Positions 35,233 to 45,306 of a DNA stretch of 64,000 nucleotides are shown piece by piece (within the stretch, counting starts at the first letter, position 1; the number at the start of each line of letters is the position of its first letter). Origin of the DNA: Singulisphaera acidiphila DSM 18658 (GTDB lineage Bacteria; Planctomycetota; Planctomycetia; Isosphaerales; Isosphaeraceae); assembly GCF_000242455.2 (NCBI RefSeq), contig NC_019892.1, positions 2,232,001 to 2,296,000 on the forward strand, written 5' to 3'. Made by a program: the position numbers and the translations under genes. The notes under the pieces are model-generated. The model saw only the letters and a program-made list of their open reading frames with translations. It did no database searches and was not told the origin of the DNA.

Positions 35233-36916
35233 TTTGACTTTTGCCGTTTTGACGACCTTGTCGTGCCAGCGCGCACCCTGATCCGAGGAGACCCCTTGCG
35301 ACGGCGTCTCGGACCGGGCTTTTGAGCGTGGCAAGCGACTTGGCGGGGGTTCAGGCCGCGGGGGCAAGGCCGTTGAGCAGGAGTTGCCGGAATCCGGGCG
35401 TGAGCTTTTGGAACACCACGCGATCACCAGGGATCGCCAAAACCCATTCCAGCCACAACCAGCGGCGGACCGCCGTGATCGCATCCGAGAACGTTACATC
35501 ACATTTGCCCGGCCAGTCCACGCCGCCGACCCGCGACCCGCGTCTCGGCAATCGGGAGTAAAGCCAGGTCACCAGGGTATACAGTCCGAACAGGCAGGGA
35601 CCCACGCGCAGGACCGTGTCTCGACTCCAGCCACGCGTCGTCTCCATGCGGAGGTAAGAGCGAATTTCCTCGAAGGTGGTCTCGATGTTCCACCGCGCGG
35701 TGTAGGTCTCGATCAGCGACGTGACGCTCATCGTGGCGTCGGTCGTGAAGAAATATCCATCCCGGTGCGTGCCGTCCCGGTCGTGGACGAAGACCCAGCG
35801 CACGTTCACCAGGGGACGTCCTCCCTTGTACCAGAGTCCGGTCCCCGTCACGGTCTCGACACGACGTCGGCCGCCGCCGTACCAGGCGACTTCCAGGGCC
35901 TGTCGTTGCTGGCTCACCTTGACGACTTCCGCCGGGCCGGGCAACTTCGCTCCCTTAACCCGAGGACGTCCCAGGCCCGCGTATTGCGGTGGTGGCTCGA
36001 CCAGGTTGGCATCGGGGTAAAACAAGCTGACGAGGGTCAGCCGCTTCGGGGTCCGTGCGGCCAGTTCCGCCAACTCGTGGGTCGCATAGCCGCCGTCGGC
36101 GGTGACGACCAGGGTCCGATCAGGGAACCATCGCATCAAGACACGAACCAACTGGCCGAGCAATTGGGGCGGTGTTTTGTGCCGTCGGCCGCACTTCGCG
36201 TTATCCTCCTTGGTTCGATACAGCGCGATCAACAGCGGCAAGGCCCAGCGTCGCGTGGCCCAGGGGACGGGGACGAGCAGGGCCAAGACGACCCACTTAT
36301 GCCCCCAGCGGAACGCGGTGTAGGTGTGAGTCGAGCGAACCGGGTCGCGATGGCGTCCCTTACCGTAGACATGAGGGCCGGGATGCTCGGTGACTGTGTC
36401 GTCACCCGCCAGGAGGATCGGCCCGTGCGGCACGAAACTGGCGAGGACCGTGGCGATGTAGCGGCGAGCCAGGGCGGCGAGCGACCATCGGTCGCGCGAG
36501 AAGACGCGGTGATAGCTGCTGGGGTGCCCGGGCGCCAGGGTGCCCAGGACACGGAGCAGGTTGTTGATCGTGCGTCCGCCCAGAGTCAGGATCGCGGCCA
36601 GGGCCAGGAGGATGAACCGGCGATGGGCCGCCCGCGAGAAGGCGGGTTCGAGGGGGTCAAGAACGGTGCGGACCTGCTTGGGGAGTTGCTCGTGAATTCG
36701 TTCGAGCCTTCGCCGTGTGGCCCGCGCCTTGCGAGCCTGTCGCCGCCGGTTGGTCCGCAACCGCAAGCGAAGTTGCTTCACGGAGAGTCGCGCGCGAGTC
36801 CGATCGGTTAAACTGGTCATGGCGGCCTTCTTGTGTGCGAGGAAGGGCTCTGTGCATACCCCTCATTGCACCAGGGAGGCTCGCCACATTTGTATCCCAA
36901 AACGGCAAAAGTCAAG
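35233..36916. mobile_element. Complete IS701-like insertion sequence
   Basis: Ends share TTGACTTTTGCCGTTTTG (35234-35251) and its exact inverse (36898-36915). CTTAG stands at both outer edges (35228-35232 and 36917-36921), so the duplication is 4-5 bases including TTAG, which agrees with the YTAG target preference reported for the IS701 family. It carries one intact transposase gene. Confidence 0.85.
35351..36820 (-). CDS. IS701-like DDE transposase
   Basis: A 489-residue intact transposase with a basic N-terminus (LRLRLRTNRRRQARKARATRR). The catalytic core shows Asp in LLAGDDTVTEHPG, the block GKGRHRDPVRSTHTY, a second Asp in LVVTADGGYA, and Glu in YTARWNIETTFEEIRSYL (the RNase H-fold Y-x-R-W-x-I-E pattern). 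The length is a little above the IS701 average. The family assignment is also supported by the TTAG target repeat. Confidence 0.85.
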   Translation of the reverse strand: MTSLTDRTRARLSVKQLRLRLRTNRRRQARKARATRRRLERIHEQLPKQVRTVLDPLEPAFSRAAHRRFILLALAAILTLGGRTINNLLRVLGTLAPGHPSSYHRVFSRDRWSLAALARRYIATVLASFVPHGPILLAGDDTVTEHPGPHVYGKGRHRDPVRSTHTYTAFRWGHKWVVLALLVPVPWATRRWALPLLIALYRTKEDNAKCGRRHKTPPQLLGQLVRVLMRWFPDRTLVVTADGGYATHELAELAARTPKRLTLVSLFYPDANLVEPPPQYAGLGRPRVKGAKLPGPAEVVKVSQQRQALEVAWYGGGRRRVETVTGTGLWYKGGRPLVNVRWVFVHDRDGTHRDGYFFTTDATMSVTSLIETYTARWNIETTFEEIRSYLRMETTRGWSRDTVLRVGPCLFGLYTLVTWLYSRLPRRGSRVGGVDWPGKCDVTFSDAITAVRRWLWLEWVLAIPGDRVVFQKLTPGFRQLLLNGLAPAA

Positions 36917-37136
36917 CTTAGAAGGGGCCAAGGTTCTCGCTTGGGCTTGCACGGCAGTAGTGTCTTTGCAGCCCGTTCCGAATCAAATACCGCTGAACGA
37001 CTCGGAGTTTGGTGCGTTGGGCTACACCGGTGGCAGTGAATCGGAGCGATATTCGCTCGGGTAGATCAGATCTCCACACCCAGTTGTGGACGTCTCGAGA
37101 GTAACGGCTCAGTTGAACCAGTCTATGCTTTTGCGA

Positions 37137-38432
37137 TTAGCTGTCGACGTAGCGATGCCCGCGAAGCGGCTCCGGGAGGCATGGCATCTCATCCTTGGCT
37201 TTCGGATCATTGTGGACGTAGCGATAGCCCTGGGCGTAGCCGGACGCTTTCATGAGCGGAGTGACTGCATTGCGCAAGTGGAGTGGGACCGGTTCGCGAG
37301 GCGTGGCGGCGGCGTCGGCGGCTGCCGCGTGATAGGCTCGCTTCACGATGTCTGACTTGGGAGCGCGGGCGAGATAGATCGTCAGTTGTGAAAGTGGGTA
37401 AAGCGCCTCGGGCAGGCCGATCATCCGCGTAATCTCGGCTGCTGCGGCGGCCTGGACCATCGCTTGGGGATCGGCGAGTCCCACGTCCTCCGAGGCCAGA
37501 ATGCAGAGCCGACGCGCAATGAAGACGGGGTCGGCCCCCCCCTCGATCAAGCGGGCCAGCCAGTAGAGGCCTGCGTCCGCGTCCGAGTTCCGGAGCGACT
37601 TGATTAAGGCCGAGGCGAGATTGTAGTGATCTTCGCCCCCCTTGTCGTAGGCAAAGCGCGAACGGCCCAAGGCTTCGACCAGGGTTTCGCGGTCGATGCG
37701 GCGAGAGCCGTCGGATCCCGGTTCGGTGGCCCGAGTCGCCGCATCGAGCGCGGTGAGGGCCACGCGGGCGTCTCCCCCCGCCGAATGAGCCAGGAGTCGC
37801 ATGTCTTCGTCGGACATCATGACTTGGTGGGCGCGGAGCCCCCGCTCCGGATCGAGCATCGCTCTGCGCAAGATCTCGGAGATCTCTTCTTCGCCCAGGG
37901 GATTCAGGATGAGGACCCGTGAGCGGGAAAGAAGGGCCGAATTGACCTCGAATGATGGGTTCTCAGTCGTCGCTCCGACCAGCGACACTGTGCCGTCTTC
38001 GACGGAAGGCAAAAGCGCGTCTTGCTGCGACTTGTTGAAGCGATGGATCTCGTCGATGAACAGGACCGTTCGCCGTCCCCCGCGACGTTGTCGCTTCGCC
38101 TCCACGACCGCTTCACGCAAGTCCTTCACCCCTGACAGGACTGCCGAGAGCGGGACGAATCGCGCATGGGCACGCTGGGCGAGCAGGCGGCCAAGGGTGG
38201 TTTTCCCTGTCCCGGGACCGCCCCACAAGATCAAGGAGGGGAGCGGGCCTGGATCCTCGATCAGGCGGCGGACGAGCTTCCCCTCCCCCGTGAGGTGCTG
38301 TTGGCCAACGAATTCGTCGATTGTCCGAGGCCGCATGCGCTCGGCCAGCGGTGCCCCCGGATCGATCGACTGCGGGGCCTCCTCCTCTTCTTCCGGTTCG
38401 CCGAAGAGGTCCCTCGTTTCTTGCCTGGCCAT
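37137..38432 (-). CDS. rarA: Replication-associated recombination protein A
   Basis: A 431-residue AAA+ ATPase acting at stalled replication forks. Visible are the start MARQETRDLFGEPEEE, the family segment LAERMRPRTIDEFVGQQHL, Walker A GGPGTGKTTL, Walker B FIDEIHRFNKSQQDALLPSVE and sensor region VGATTENPSFEVN. The C-terminal MgsA-like tetramerisation domain ends with GYRYVHNDP. The start at 38432 is preferred because GGGGAA precedes it; Met codons at 38453 and 38510 in the same frame only add unconserved residues. It is preceded by the divergent repeat-domain gene. Confidence 0.95.
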   Translation of the reverse strand: MARQETRDLFGEPEEEEEAPQSIDPGAPLAERMRPRTIDEFVGQQHLTGEGKLVRRLIEDPGPLPSLILWGGPGTGKTTLGRLLAQRAHARFVPLSAVLSGVKDLREAVVEAKRQRRGGRRTVLFIDEIHRFNKSQQDALLPSVEDGTVSLVGATTENPSFEVNSALLSRSRVLILNPLGEEEISEILRRAMLDPERGLRAHQVMMSDEDMRLLAHSAGGDARVALTALDAATRATEPGSDGSRRIDRETLVEALGRSRFAYDKGGEDHYNLASALIKSLRNSDADAGLYWLARLIEGGADPVFIARRLCILASEDVGLADPQAMVQAAAAAEITRMIGLPEALYPLSQLTIYLARAPKSDIVKRAYHAAAADAAATPREPVPLHLRNAVTPLMKASGYAQGYRYVHNDPKAKDEMPCLPEPLRGHRYVDS

Positions 38433-38658
38433 CGTTGAGATTCCCCGCGCCATCCTCCGGTTCGTCGGTCCGCAACGCGGCCTGACATGACTGAATGTCC
38501 AGTATAGCACGTGTTTCCCAAAGGGAGTATCCCGTGCGTCGTGGGGATCACGAGCCCGCGCGATTCCCCTTCCCGAGGATCGGTTGTGGTAAAGTGTTTC
38601 AAATCGCCGGCGGAGCCAAGGGTTCGCTCACAGATCCATGCATCATGAGGAGTAGGCA

Positions 38659-41439
38659 ATGGTGGCCGCATCATGGACGATCGCGTTGAGTCTGGCCCTT
38701 GTGAACGCCGGTGGACCGACAGGTCGGTGGCTCGGCCAGGATGGTCATGACCTGGTTTCGCCTTCGACAACCCTGGAGCCTAATGGCTATCAGGATATTC
38801 ATATCCAACTGGTTGGCTTGCCGGCCCAACGGGCGATCAAGACGGTTGAGATCAGGCCGGACGGAGGTTTCTGGAGTTCCGACCGGTCGTCAAACTCCTG
38901 GAGGATTGCCGCGGAACGCAGTCCAGGCTCAACAACGGCCGACCTCTATTTTGAGAACGAGCATCCGGAGAAGGGGCGAACGTTTCAGATCAAGATCGAC
39001 TACAAGGACGGGATGGTCGCCAACCTGTCGGTCAGGGGAGGCCGATCGAATCCGAACCTTCGCATGCCTGGAACAATGCCGACGGTTCGGTGGGCCGGGC
39101 AAGATGGACAGGACTTCACGGCAGCGGAACTCGGTGTTGGGCCGGACGGCTATCAGGATGCGCGCCTCACCCTCGAGAAGCTTGACCCGAAGGCCACGAT
39201 CAAAGGGGTGGTGCTCGACGCTGGCGAAGGGGTGCGGTGGCACGTCGGTATCAATCCCGAAGGGGACTACAACGCCGAAATCGTCAGGGATGCCAAGGAT
39301 CCGTCGATCGCTCAACTCTACTTCCAGCCCGATCGCGACTTAGCAGGACGGAACCTCTCGGTCACCATCTCCTATCCGAATGGCAAAAGCGACGCGCTGC
39401 GGATCAAGGGGGAGCGGACCGACCCGAAGCTGGCGATGCCGCTTCCCTCGATTCCGAAACTGGAAGCGGCGGCGTTCCAGGGCCGCTGGCTTGGTCAGGA
39501 TGGGAGTCTCGACTCGAATCGACGCGACGTTCATGTCGCGCTCTCCGGGCTACCGGCCGGTCGCGCGATCGAGGCGGCGGTCCTGAGCGATTCCGTGTTC
39601 AGGAACTGGACCTTTCGGAGCAGTCCGCAAGTCAAACTCGATGTCGAGCCCGAGGAGCGACCGCTCACCTTGCGCCGAGGGGACGACTCGACCAAGGCCG
39701 ACCTCTATTTTACCCCGTACCGCAACGAGGTTGGTGCGACCCTGACCTTGCGCCTCATTTTCGCGAACGGCGAAAGCACGTTTGCCCAATTCGGAGCGGG
39801 CGAATGTGACCCGTTCGCGGGTTTGCCTCAGCCGGCTCCCACTACGGTGGTCGCCAAACCGGGGGATGACCTCCACGACCTGGTTGACCGCTTTGGGACG
39901 GTCACTCTGGCGGGAGGGACGCACCGCCTCTCGAAGCCGTTGGTCCTCAACAAGCCGGTGACGCTTGCGGGTGAGCCGGGGGCGATCCTCGAGTTCTCGC
40001 AAGGCACGAGTGAGGCTCCCTGGACGACGGCGGTCAAGATTCACTGTGGATCGACAACGCTCCGGGATTTTGCGATTCGCTTCGCTGGCCCCGTGCGCTG
40101 GAATCAGAACGTGAATTATGGGCCTGCCGTCATCGGCTCGACCGACAATCTCGAGCCGGCGCGGAGCGACCGCAAGATTGGCCTGACCTTTGAGCGACTC
40201 GATCTTGCGGGGCCTCCTCCGTCCGGAGCGACCCAATGGGAAGATGCCGTGCGGCTGATGCGCCTCAACACGGCGCAAGCAGGGAGCATCAAGGGTTGCA
40301 CGCTCTTCGGAGGTGTCATCGAGTTTTTCGCTGGCCCTTGGCAGTTCGTCGACAACAATTATCGCGGGACGCCGAGTGGTACCTTCAGCCATGGCGTGGT
40401 CGTGGGCCACTATGTTCACGACCTGCTCGTTCGAGGGAACCGGATCAAGCCGGTCGGCCGCTCGGGCAAGACCTGGCGATTCTTGGTTGTCACGGGGTAC
40501 GGACGCGACGTGCAGGTCGAGAACAATACGGTCGAGGGCGTTGGCCCGCGTGACGATGACACGATCCCGTCGCAAAATGCCCCCGAGATCATTCTGACCG
40601 AGTCGTATCGACTCAACTTCGAGGGCAGGCCCTCCGCTGTCTCCTCAGATGGACGCCTGCTCACGATCAACCCGGTGTTCGGGGGGCCTCCTGAGATCGG
40701 CTCTCTGGTCTCCGTACTCACGGGAACGCGGGCGGGCGAGTGGCGGTCAATCGCGCAGGTCATTTCGCCGACGACCTTCTTGCTCAGCTCGGCGCTCCCC
40801 TCCGACGCGTCGGTGATCTCGATCAGCAGTGGATTCGTCAACATGCGGGTCGAGGGGAACACGGTCGACGCTCGAGGGGGGAGGGGGGCATGCTGCCTCG
40901 TCTTGCCGGGGAACCATTTCGGGACCCTGATCCGGGGAAATCGGTTCATCGGAGGGGGGGAGATCGTTCGGCTTGCGGCGGCGGCCAGCGAGTCACCCAT
41001 GATCTGGGGCTGGTCCCACGCTCCCTTTCTCGGCGGCCAGTTCGAGAAAAACATTCTCGAAGACGCGGTCGAGGGGGGGCTCATCGGCGTAGAGCATTCC
41101 CAGTACACCAAGGCGAACATGGGCCGGACCTACATGACGATCTCCCTGAAAAACAACGTCATCCGATGGTCCGACACGTTCCTACGGCAGCGAGCTCGAG
41201 CCAAGGAGAAGGCTCCACTTCGAGGGCTCACCTTTGGATTTCTCCCTTCACACGATTCCGGCGAACTGGTTGTGACCCAGCAGGGGGACCATCTCGAAGC
41301 GCCCGCGTCCGCCCTTGGGAATGTCGGCGTCCACGTCAACGCCGCTCAGGTCAATGGCCTGCGGATTACGAAGAAAGGGTTTAGGCTGCCTGCCGCTGTG
41401 GATTCGAACGAAGTCTTGCGTGCAACGAAGAGGCCATGA
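38659..41439 (+). CDS. Secreted protein, three copies of an unrecognised domain plus beta-helix
   Basis: A 926-residue exported protein (signal peptide ending near VNAGG). Residues about 20-390 contain three similar units of about 120 residues, each starting G-R-W-x-GQDG, continuing with a D-I-x-I-x-L-x-GLP type strand, Y-F near the middle and ending with LR(or K)xP-type spacer. Residues about 400-900 form a right-handed parallel beta-helix (TLAGGTHRLSKPLVLNKPVTLAGEP, then repeated VENNTVEG, VEGNTVDA, KNNVIRW). Probably a polysaccharide-binding or degrading surface protein. The ATG is preceded by GAGGAG at 38647-38652. Confidence 0.8.
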   Translation: MVAASWTIALSLALVNAGGPTGRWLGQDGHDLVSPSTTLEPNGYQDIHIQLVGLPAQRAIKTVEIRPDGGFWSSDRSSNSWRIAAERSPGSTTADLYFENEHPEKGRTFQIKIDYKDGMVANLSVRGGRSNPNLRMPGTMPTVRWAGQDGQDFTAAELGVGPDGYQDARLTLEKLDPKATIKGVVLDAGEGVRWHVGINPEGDYNAEIVRDAKDPSIAQLYFQPDRDLAGRNLSVTISYPNGKSDALRIKGERTDPKLAMPLPSIPKLEAAAFQGRWLGQDGSLDSNRRDVHVALSGLPAGRAIEAAVLSDSVFRNWTFRSSPQVKLDVEPEERPLTLRRGDDSTKADLYFTPYRNEVGATLTLRLIFANGESTFAQFGAGECDPFAGLPQPAPTTVVAKPGDDLHDLVDRFGTVTLAGGTHRLSKPLVLNKPVTLAGEPGAILEFSQGTSEAPWTTAVKIHCGSTTLRDFAIRFAGPVRWNQNVNYGPAVIGSTDNLEPARSDRKIGLTFERLDLAGPPPSGATQWEDAVRLMRLNTAQAGSIKGCTLFGGVIEFFAGPWQFVDNNYRGTPSGTFSHGVVVGHYVHDLLVRGNRIKPVGRSGKTWRFLVVTGYGRDVQVENNTVEGVGPRDDDTIPSQNAPEIILTESYRLNFEGRPSAVSSDGRLLTINPVFGGPPEIGSLVSVLTGTRAGEWRSIAQVISPTTFLLSSALPSDASVISISSGFVNMRVEGNTVDARGGRGACCLVLPGNHFGTLIRGNRFIGGGEIVRLAAAASESPMIWGWSHAPFLGGQFEKNILEDAVEGGLIGVEHSQYTKANMGRTYMTISLKNNVIRWSDTFLRQRARAKEKAPLRGLTFGFLPSHDSGELVVTQQGDHLEAPASALGNVGVHVNAAQVNGLRITKKGFRLPAAVDSNEVLRATKRP

Positions 41440-41487
41440 GGTCATCATGGGGGAATCCAGCTCACGAATCCTGGGAGCTTTCCGACT

Positions 41488-43161
41488 GTGATATCCTCGT
41501 CGACCGTAGAGAAATCGCAGGCCGGCTACCGCTGGGCTGTGCGAGGCGACATCAATGCCTTCTTTGGACTTACGCTCGATAATCTCGGTGACATGATCCT
41601 GATGGCCGGCCTGCTGGTCGGCGTCTTCGGCATGCCCGCCGAATTCGTCCTGACCCGGATGATCCCCGGGACGGCCGTCGGCGTCATGGTAGGCGACCTG
41701 ATCTTCACGTTGATGGCCATGCAGCTTGCCCGTCGCACGGGCCGGACCGATGTGACGGCGATGCCGCTCGGCCTGGATACTCCCAGCACCTTCGGCACGG
41801 TCTTCCTGATCATCGGCCCCTCGTTTCGAGCCGCCACTGCGCGGGGACTCGAGCCGATCGACGCCGCACATCACGCCTGGTATCTCGGGATCGCCATGAT
41901 CCTGGCTTCCGGCTTTTTCAAGCTCGGCTGTGCGATGGTGAGCGGCCTGGTCCGGAAGATGGTGCCTCGCGCGGGTCTGCTTGGCTCGCTGACGGCGATT
42001 GCCTTGGTAATCATCAGTTTCTTACCCCTCGTCGACATCGCGGCTCAGCCGATCGTGGGGTTTGCGGCCTTGGCGATCATCTTGGCCACGCTCACGGCGC
42101 GCTGGCAGCTTCCTCGTCAGTTCCCGGGGGCGCTAGCGGCGGTCGTTGTGGGCTGTTTGATCTACTATGGCTTGAATGCGCTCGGCCTTGGTCCGGGTCT
42201 GGGCGCGGAGGGGGACCACCCGTCAGCGCAACTGCGGGCGGTTCTGCCGCTGCCGATCGGCCCGTTCCTGGCCTGGCTCAATGAATTTTGGCGTGAGGCG
42301 GTGAATTATCTCCCCGTCGCAATTCCCCTGGCCCTGGCGACGGTCGTCGGCGGGATCGACTGCACCGAGAGTGCGGCGGCGGCCGGTGACGACTATCCGA
42401 CCGGCCAGATCATTGCCGCCGAGGGTTTGGCCACGGTCGTGGGGGGACTCTTCGGTGGGGTGATCCAGTCGACCCCGTATATCGGACACCCCGCCTACAA
42501 GACGATGGGGGCTCGGGCAGGCTACACCCTGGCGGCGGCCCTCTTTGTCGGGGCTGCGGGGGTCTTCGGTTATTTTGATTGGTTCTTCTACCTGATTCCC
42601 AAGGCTGCCGTCTTCCCGATCCTGATTTTCGTCGGCCTGGAGATCACCTCGCAATCGTTCCAGGCCACGGCGGTTCGCCACTATCCGGCCGTCGCGTTGG
42701 CCTGCGTGCCCGCGCTCGCATACCTCGCCTTGATCACGCTCAACCAGGTTCTCCCTTCGATCGACTTCCAGGCCCTCCCCCCCTCGGCCCAGCGCTGGGT
42801 TCAGACGGTCACCATCCTCTCAGGAGGATTCATCGTGACCAGCCTGATCTGGGCGACGACTCTGGCCCACCTGATCGATGGTCGGATCCGGGCGGCCGCC
42901 CTTGCATTGCTCGTGGCGAGTGTGATGGCCTGGTTCGGTATTATCCACTCGCCACTGCCCTCGGGACCGATCGTCGTCCCTCGGGTGGCCATGGCGCGGG
43001 TGAAAGCTGAGGGACGAGAGTTGGCTTCGGCGAACCAGACCCCCTATCATTGGGCAGTGGCCTACGGAGGCTTCGCCGCGATCCTCCTGATCATCGGAGC
43101 GGTCGGTCGACCTCCGGAGGAGCAGCAGGCGGACCTGGCTCCGCTGGGAACATGGTCCTGA
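41488..43161 (+). CDS. UraA-fold (NCS2/AzgA-like) membrane permease
   Basis: A 557-residue integral membrane protein with about 12-14 hydrophobic segments. It begins with GDINAFFGLTLDNLGDMILM and has an inner half-helix region VTAMPLGLDTPSTFGTVF; the matching second repeat holds DCTESAAAAGDDY, comparable to the NTESAAG motif of AzgA-type purine transporters, then GGVIQSTPYIGHPAYKTMGAR. Transports an anion or nucleobase; the substrate cannot be named. Starts with GTG, preceded by GGGAG. Confidence 0.75.
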   Translation: MISSSTVEKSQAGYRWAVRGDINAFFGLTLDNLGDMILMAGLLVGVFGMPAEFVLTRMIPGTAVGVMVGDLIFTLMAMQLARRTGRTDVTAMPLGLDTPSTFGTVFLIIGPSFRAATARGLEPIDAAHHAWYLGIAMILASGFFKLGCAMVSGLVRKMVPRAGLLGSLTAIALVIISFLPLVDIAAQPIVGFAALAIILATLTARWQLPRQFPGALAAVVVGCLIYYGLNALGLGPGLGAEGDHPSAQLRAVLPLPIGPFLAWLNEFWREAVNYLPVAIPLALATVVGGIDCTESAAAAGDDYPTGQIIAAEGLATVVGGLFGGVIQSTPYIGHPAYKTMGARAGYTLAAALFVGAAGVFGYFDWFFYLIPKAAVFPILIFVGLEITSQSFQATAVRHYPAVALACVPALAYLALITLNQVLPSIDFQALPPSAQRWVQTVTILSGGFIVTSLIWATTLAHLIDGRIRAAALALLVASVMAWFGIIHSPLPSGPIVVPRVAMARVKAEGRELASANQTPYHWAVAYGGFAAILLIIGAVGRPPEEQQADLAPLGTWS

Positions 43162-43536
43162 GGAAAGGCTGCCCCCTTTTTTATGCACGGACGCGCCGCT
43201 CGTGGTTCCCCTGGACACCGCCTGGACTTGTTCAAAAGAACAGTGGGTCTTGATAAGTTCGGCGATTTTAGGTATGAAAATTGCCGTTGGGGACTGGAGG
43301 GTGCGTCAACTCGATCGGTCGCAACGCCTGTCCTTCGTCGGATTGACTCACTTCCCCCTCCAGTCTGCCGTGGGTATTCGAGGCATTGTCAGGACAATTC
43401 ATTTCGGCGTCGCGACGTCGGTGACTTCTCAATGCGATGGCCGGCTGCCGCTTAATGAGGCACCTTGATGACCTGAACCTCCTGGAATTGGCTCCGGAAG
43501 GTTCTGAACGCTTGGAAAATCTGGACTGAGTCTGTT
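43162..43536. other. 375-base region upstream of ptsI
   Basis: No convincing gene. It holds an inverted repeat: GGACTGGAGGG at 43291-43301 pairs with CCCTCCAGTCT at 43356-43366, with a 54-base interval. The hairpin would lie in the leader of the ptsI transcript or end read-through from the permease gene. Confidence 0.4.
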
Positions 43537-45306
43537 ATGCACAAGGGTATCGCGGTCAGTCCTGGAGTCGTGGTCGGCGTCGCCTATCGGCTCGACTCCG
43601 TCTTCGGATCGAGCGAACCGCAATGCCTGGAAAGCCCTGAAAGTATTCCGGCCGAGGTCGAGCGATTCGACCGGGCGGTCGAGCTGTCGGCAACCGAGCT
43701 GGAAGCGATCGTGGTCAAGGTCGCCCAGCAGCTCGGGGGGAGCGAGGCCGACATCTTCAAGAGCCACCTCCAGATCGTCAACGACCAGACGCTTCTGGCC
43801 AAGGTCCGCTCGCTGATCGAGACGCAGCAGTTGACCGCGCTCTCGGCGCTCCAGCTTGTGCTTCAGAGCTACGCCGCCACGTTCGCGCGGATCGAGCACG
43901 ACTACTTCCGCGAACGGATGACCGACATTCGCGACGTGATCTCGCGGATCGGCTCCCACCTGACCTTACAGTCGCCCTTGATTCCGACCGGCACCCATGT
44001 CGATGGGCATGGGGATGAGCCTGTGATCCTGGTGGCGCACGAGATCCTGCCGAGCCAGGCGATGAGCCTGGGCAACTTGCCGATCGCCGGGATCGTGACG
44101 GAGACCGGCGGGGGGACGAGCCACGCCGCGATCTTGTCGCGGAGCCGGGGGATCCCGGCCGTCTCCGGCGTGGTCGGGATTACCGGCGACGTCCGCTCCG
44201 GTGACCTTATGGTCGTCGACGGTCGCGACGGGCTCGTCCTGGTCCGCCCCGATCGCGAGACGACCGCCGCTTATCGCAAGCTTCAGCGCGAGTTCTTCGA
44301 CCTCAAGGACCGGCTCGTCCTCAACCGCGACCAGCCGGCCCGGAGCGCGGATGGTTCGCAGATCGAGCTGCTGGCCAACATCAACAACCTGGCCGACACT
44401 CAGGCCGCGCTCAAGGTCGGCGCGACCGGTGTCGGCCTCTTTCGTACCGAATACCTCTTTTTGACCCACCAGGACGTTCCCGACGAGGAAGAGCAGTATC
44501 AGTACTACCGCCAGATCATTGAGGACTCGCCCGGCTGTGCGGTGACGATCCGGACTCTCGACCTCGGCGGGGACAAGACGGTCCCCTACCTGGGCCGACG
44601 GAGCGAGGCCAATCCGTTCATGGGCTGGCGCTCGATCCGGCTCTCATTCGAGCACCCGAGGCTCTTCGAACGGCAGATCCGCGCGATTCTCCGGGCCGGT
44701 CGGCACGGCAAGGTCAACATGCTCTTCCCGATGATCACGACCTTGGAGGAGCTGAGGTACGTCAACAAGCTCGTCGAGGAGACCCGGCGCAACCTTCGCC
44801 GCGAAGGCGTTCCCTTCGGCGAGGACGTCAAGACGGGCGTTATGGTCGAGGTCCCCGCCGCCGCCGTCTGCATCGACGCCCTGTTGCGCGAGACCGACTT
44901 CATCTCGATCGGCTCAAACGACCTGATCCAGTACCTGGTCGCTGCCGACCGCGATAACCCAAAGGTTGCCCACCTCTGCGAACCGCTCAGCCCGGCGATC
45001 TTCAAAGTCTTGCAGATGGTCCTCGACGCCTGCCAGCGCACCGGGACCCCGGTCACCCTCTGTGGCGAGATGGCCGGCCAGCCCCGCTCCGTCCTGGCGC
45101 TCTTCGGGATGGGCTTGCGGCGATTCAGCATGAGCCCCGCCTTCGTGCCGACGATCAAGGCCCTCCTGAGTTCCGTCACCACGGCGCAGGCCGAACGGTT
45201 CGCCCACCAGGTGCTCCAGCTCAAGACGAGCGAGGAAATTCGCACCTACTTGACGGCGAGACTTCACGAAATCTCCAGCGCTCTAGAAGTGTTTGATTCT
45301 GCATGA
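43537..45306 (+). CDS. ptsI: Phosphoenolpyruvate-protein phosphotransferase (PTS enzyme I)
   Basis: A 589-residue enzyme I of normal length. It takes phosphate from phosphoenolpyruvate on a histidine and passes it to HPr. The N-terminal HPr-binding helices are present (SEADIFKSHLQIVND); the active histidine is residue 196 in GGGTSHAAILSR. The PEP site shows FRTEYLF, GGDKTVPYLG and the catalytic cysteine 509 in LCGEMAG. It is monocistronic here: no HPr, HPr kinase or EII gene lies in the window. In planctomycetes such systems are thought to be regulatory more often than sugar-transporting. Confidence 0.95.
   Translation: MHKGIAVSPGVVVGVAYRLDSVFGSSEPQCLESPESIPAEVERFDRAVELSATELEAIVVKVAQQLGGSEADIFKSHLQIVNDQTLLAKVRSLIETQQLTALSALQLVLQSYAATFARIEHDYFRERMTDIRDVISRIGSHLTLQSPLIPTGTHVDGHGDEPVILVAHEILPSQAMSLGNLPIAGIVTETGGGTSHAAILSRSRGIPAVSGVVGITGDVRSGDLMVVDGRDGLVLVRPDRETTAAYRKLQREFFDLKDRLVLNRDQPARSADGSQIELLANINNLADTQAALKVGATGVGLFRTEYLFLTHQDVPDEEEQYQYYRQIIEDSPGCAVTIRTLDLGGDKTVPYLGRRSEANPFMGWRSIRLSFEHPRLFERQIRAILRAGRHGKVNMLFPMITTLEELRYVNKLVEETRRNLRREGVPFGEDVKTGVMVEVPAAAVCIDALLRETDFISIGSNDLIQYLVAADRDNPKVAHLCEPLSPAIFKVLQMVLDACQRTGTPVTLCGEMAGQPRSVLALFGMGLRRFSMSPAFVPTIKALLSSVTTAQAERFAHQVLQLKTSEEIRTYLTARLHEISSALEVFDSA

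Noticed and set aside
36922..37136. Possible gene between the insertion sequences and rarA
   Set aside because: 215 bases with only short frames and no ribosome site.
43202..43468. 88-codon frame upstream of ptsI
   Set aside because: No ribosome site, unlikely composition, and it spans the inverted repeat.
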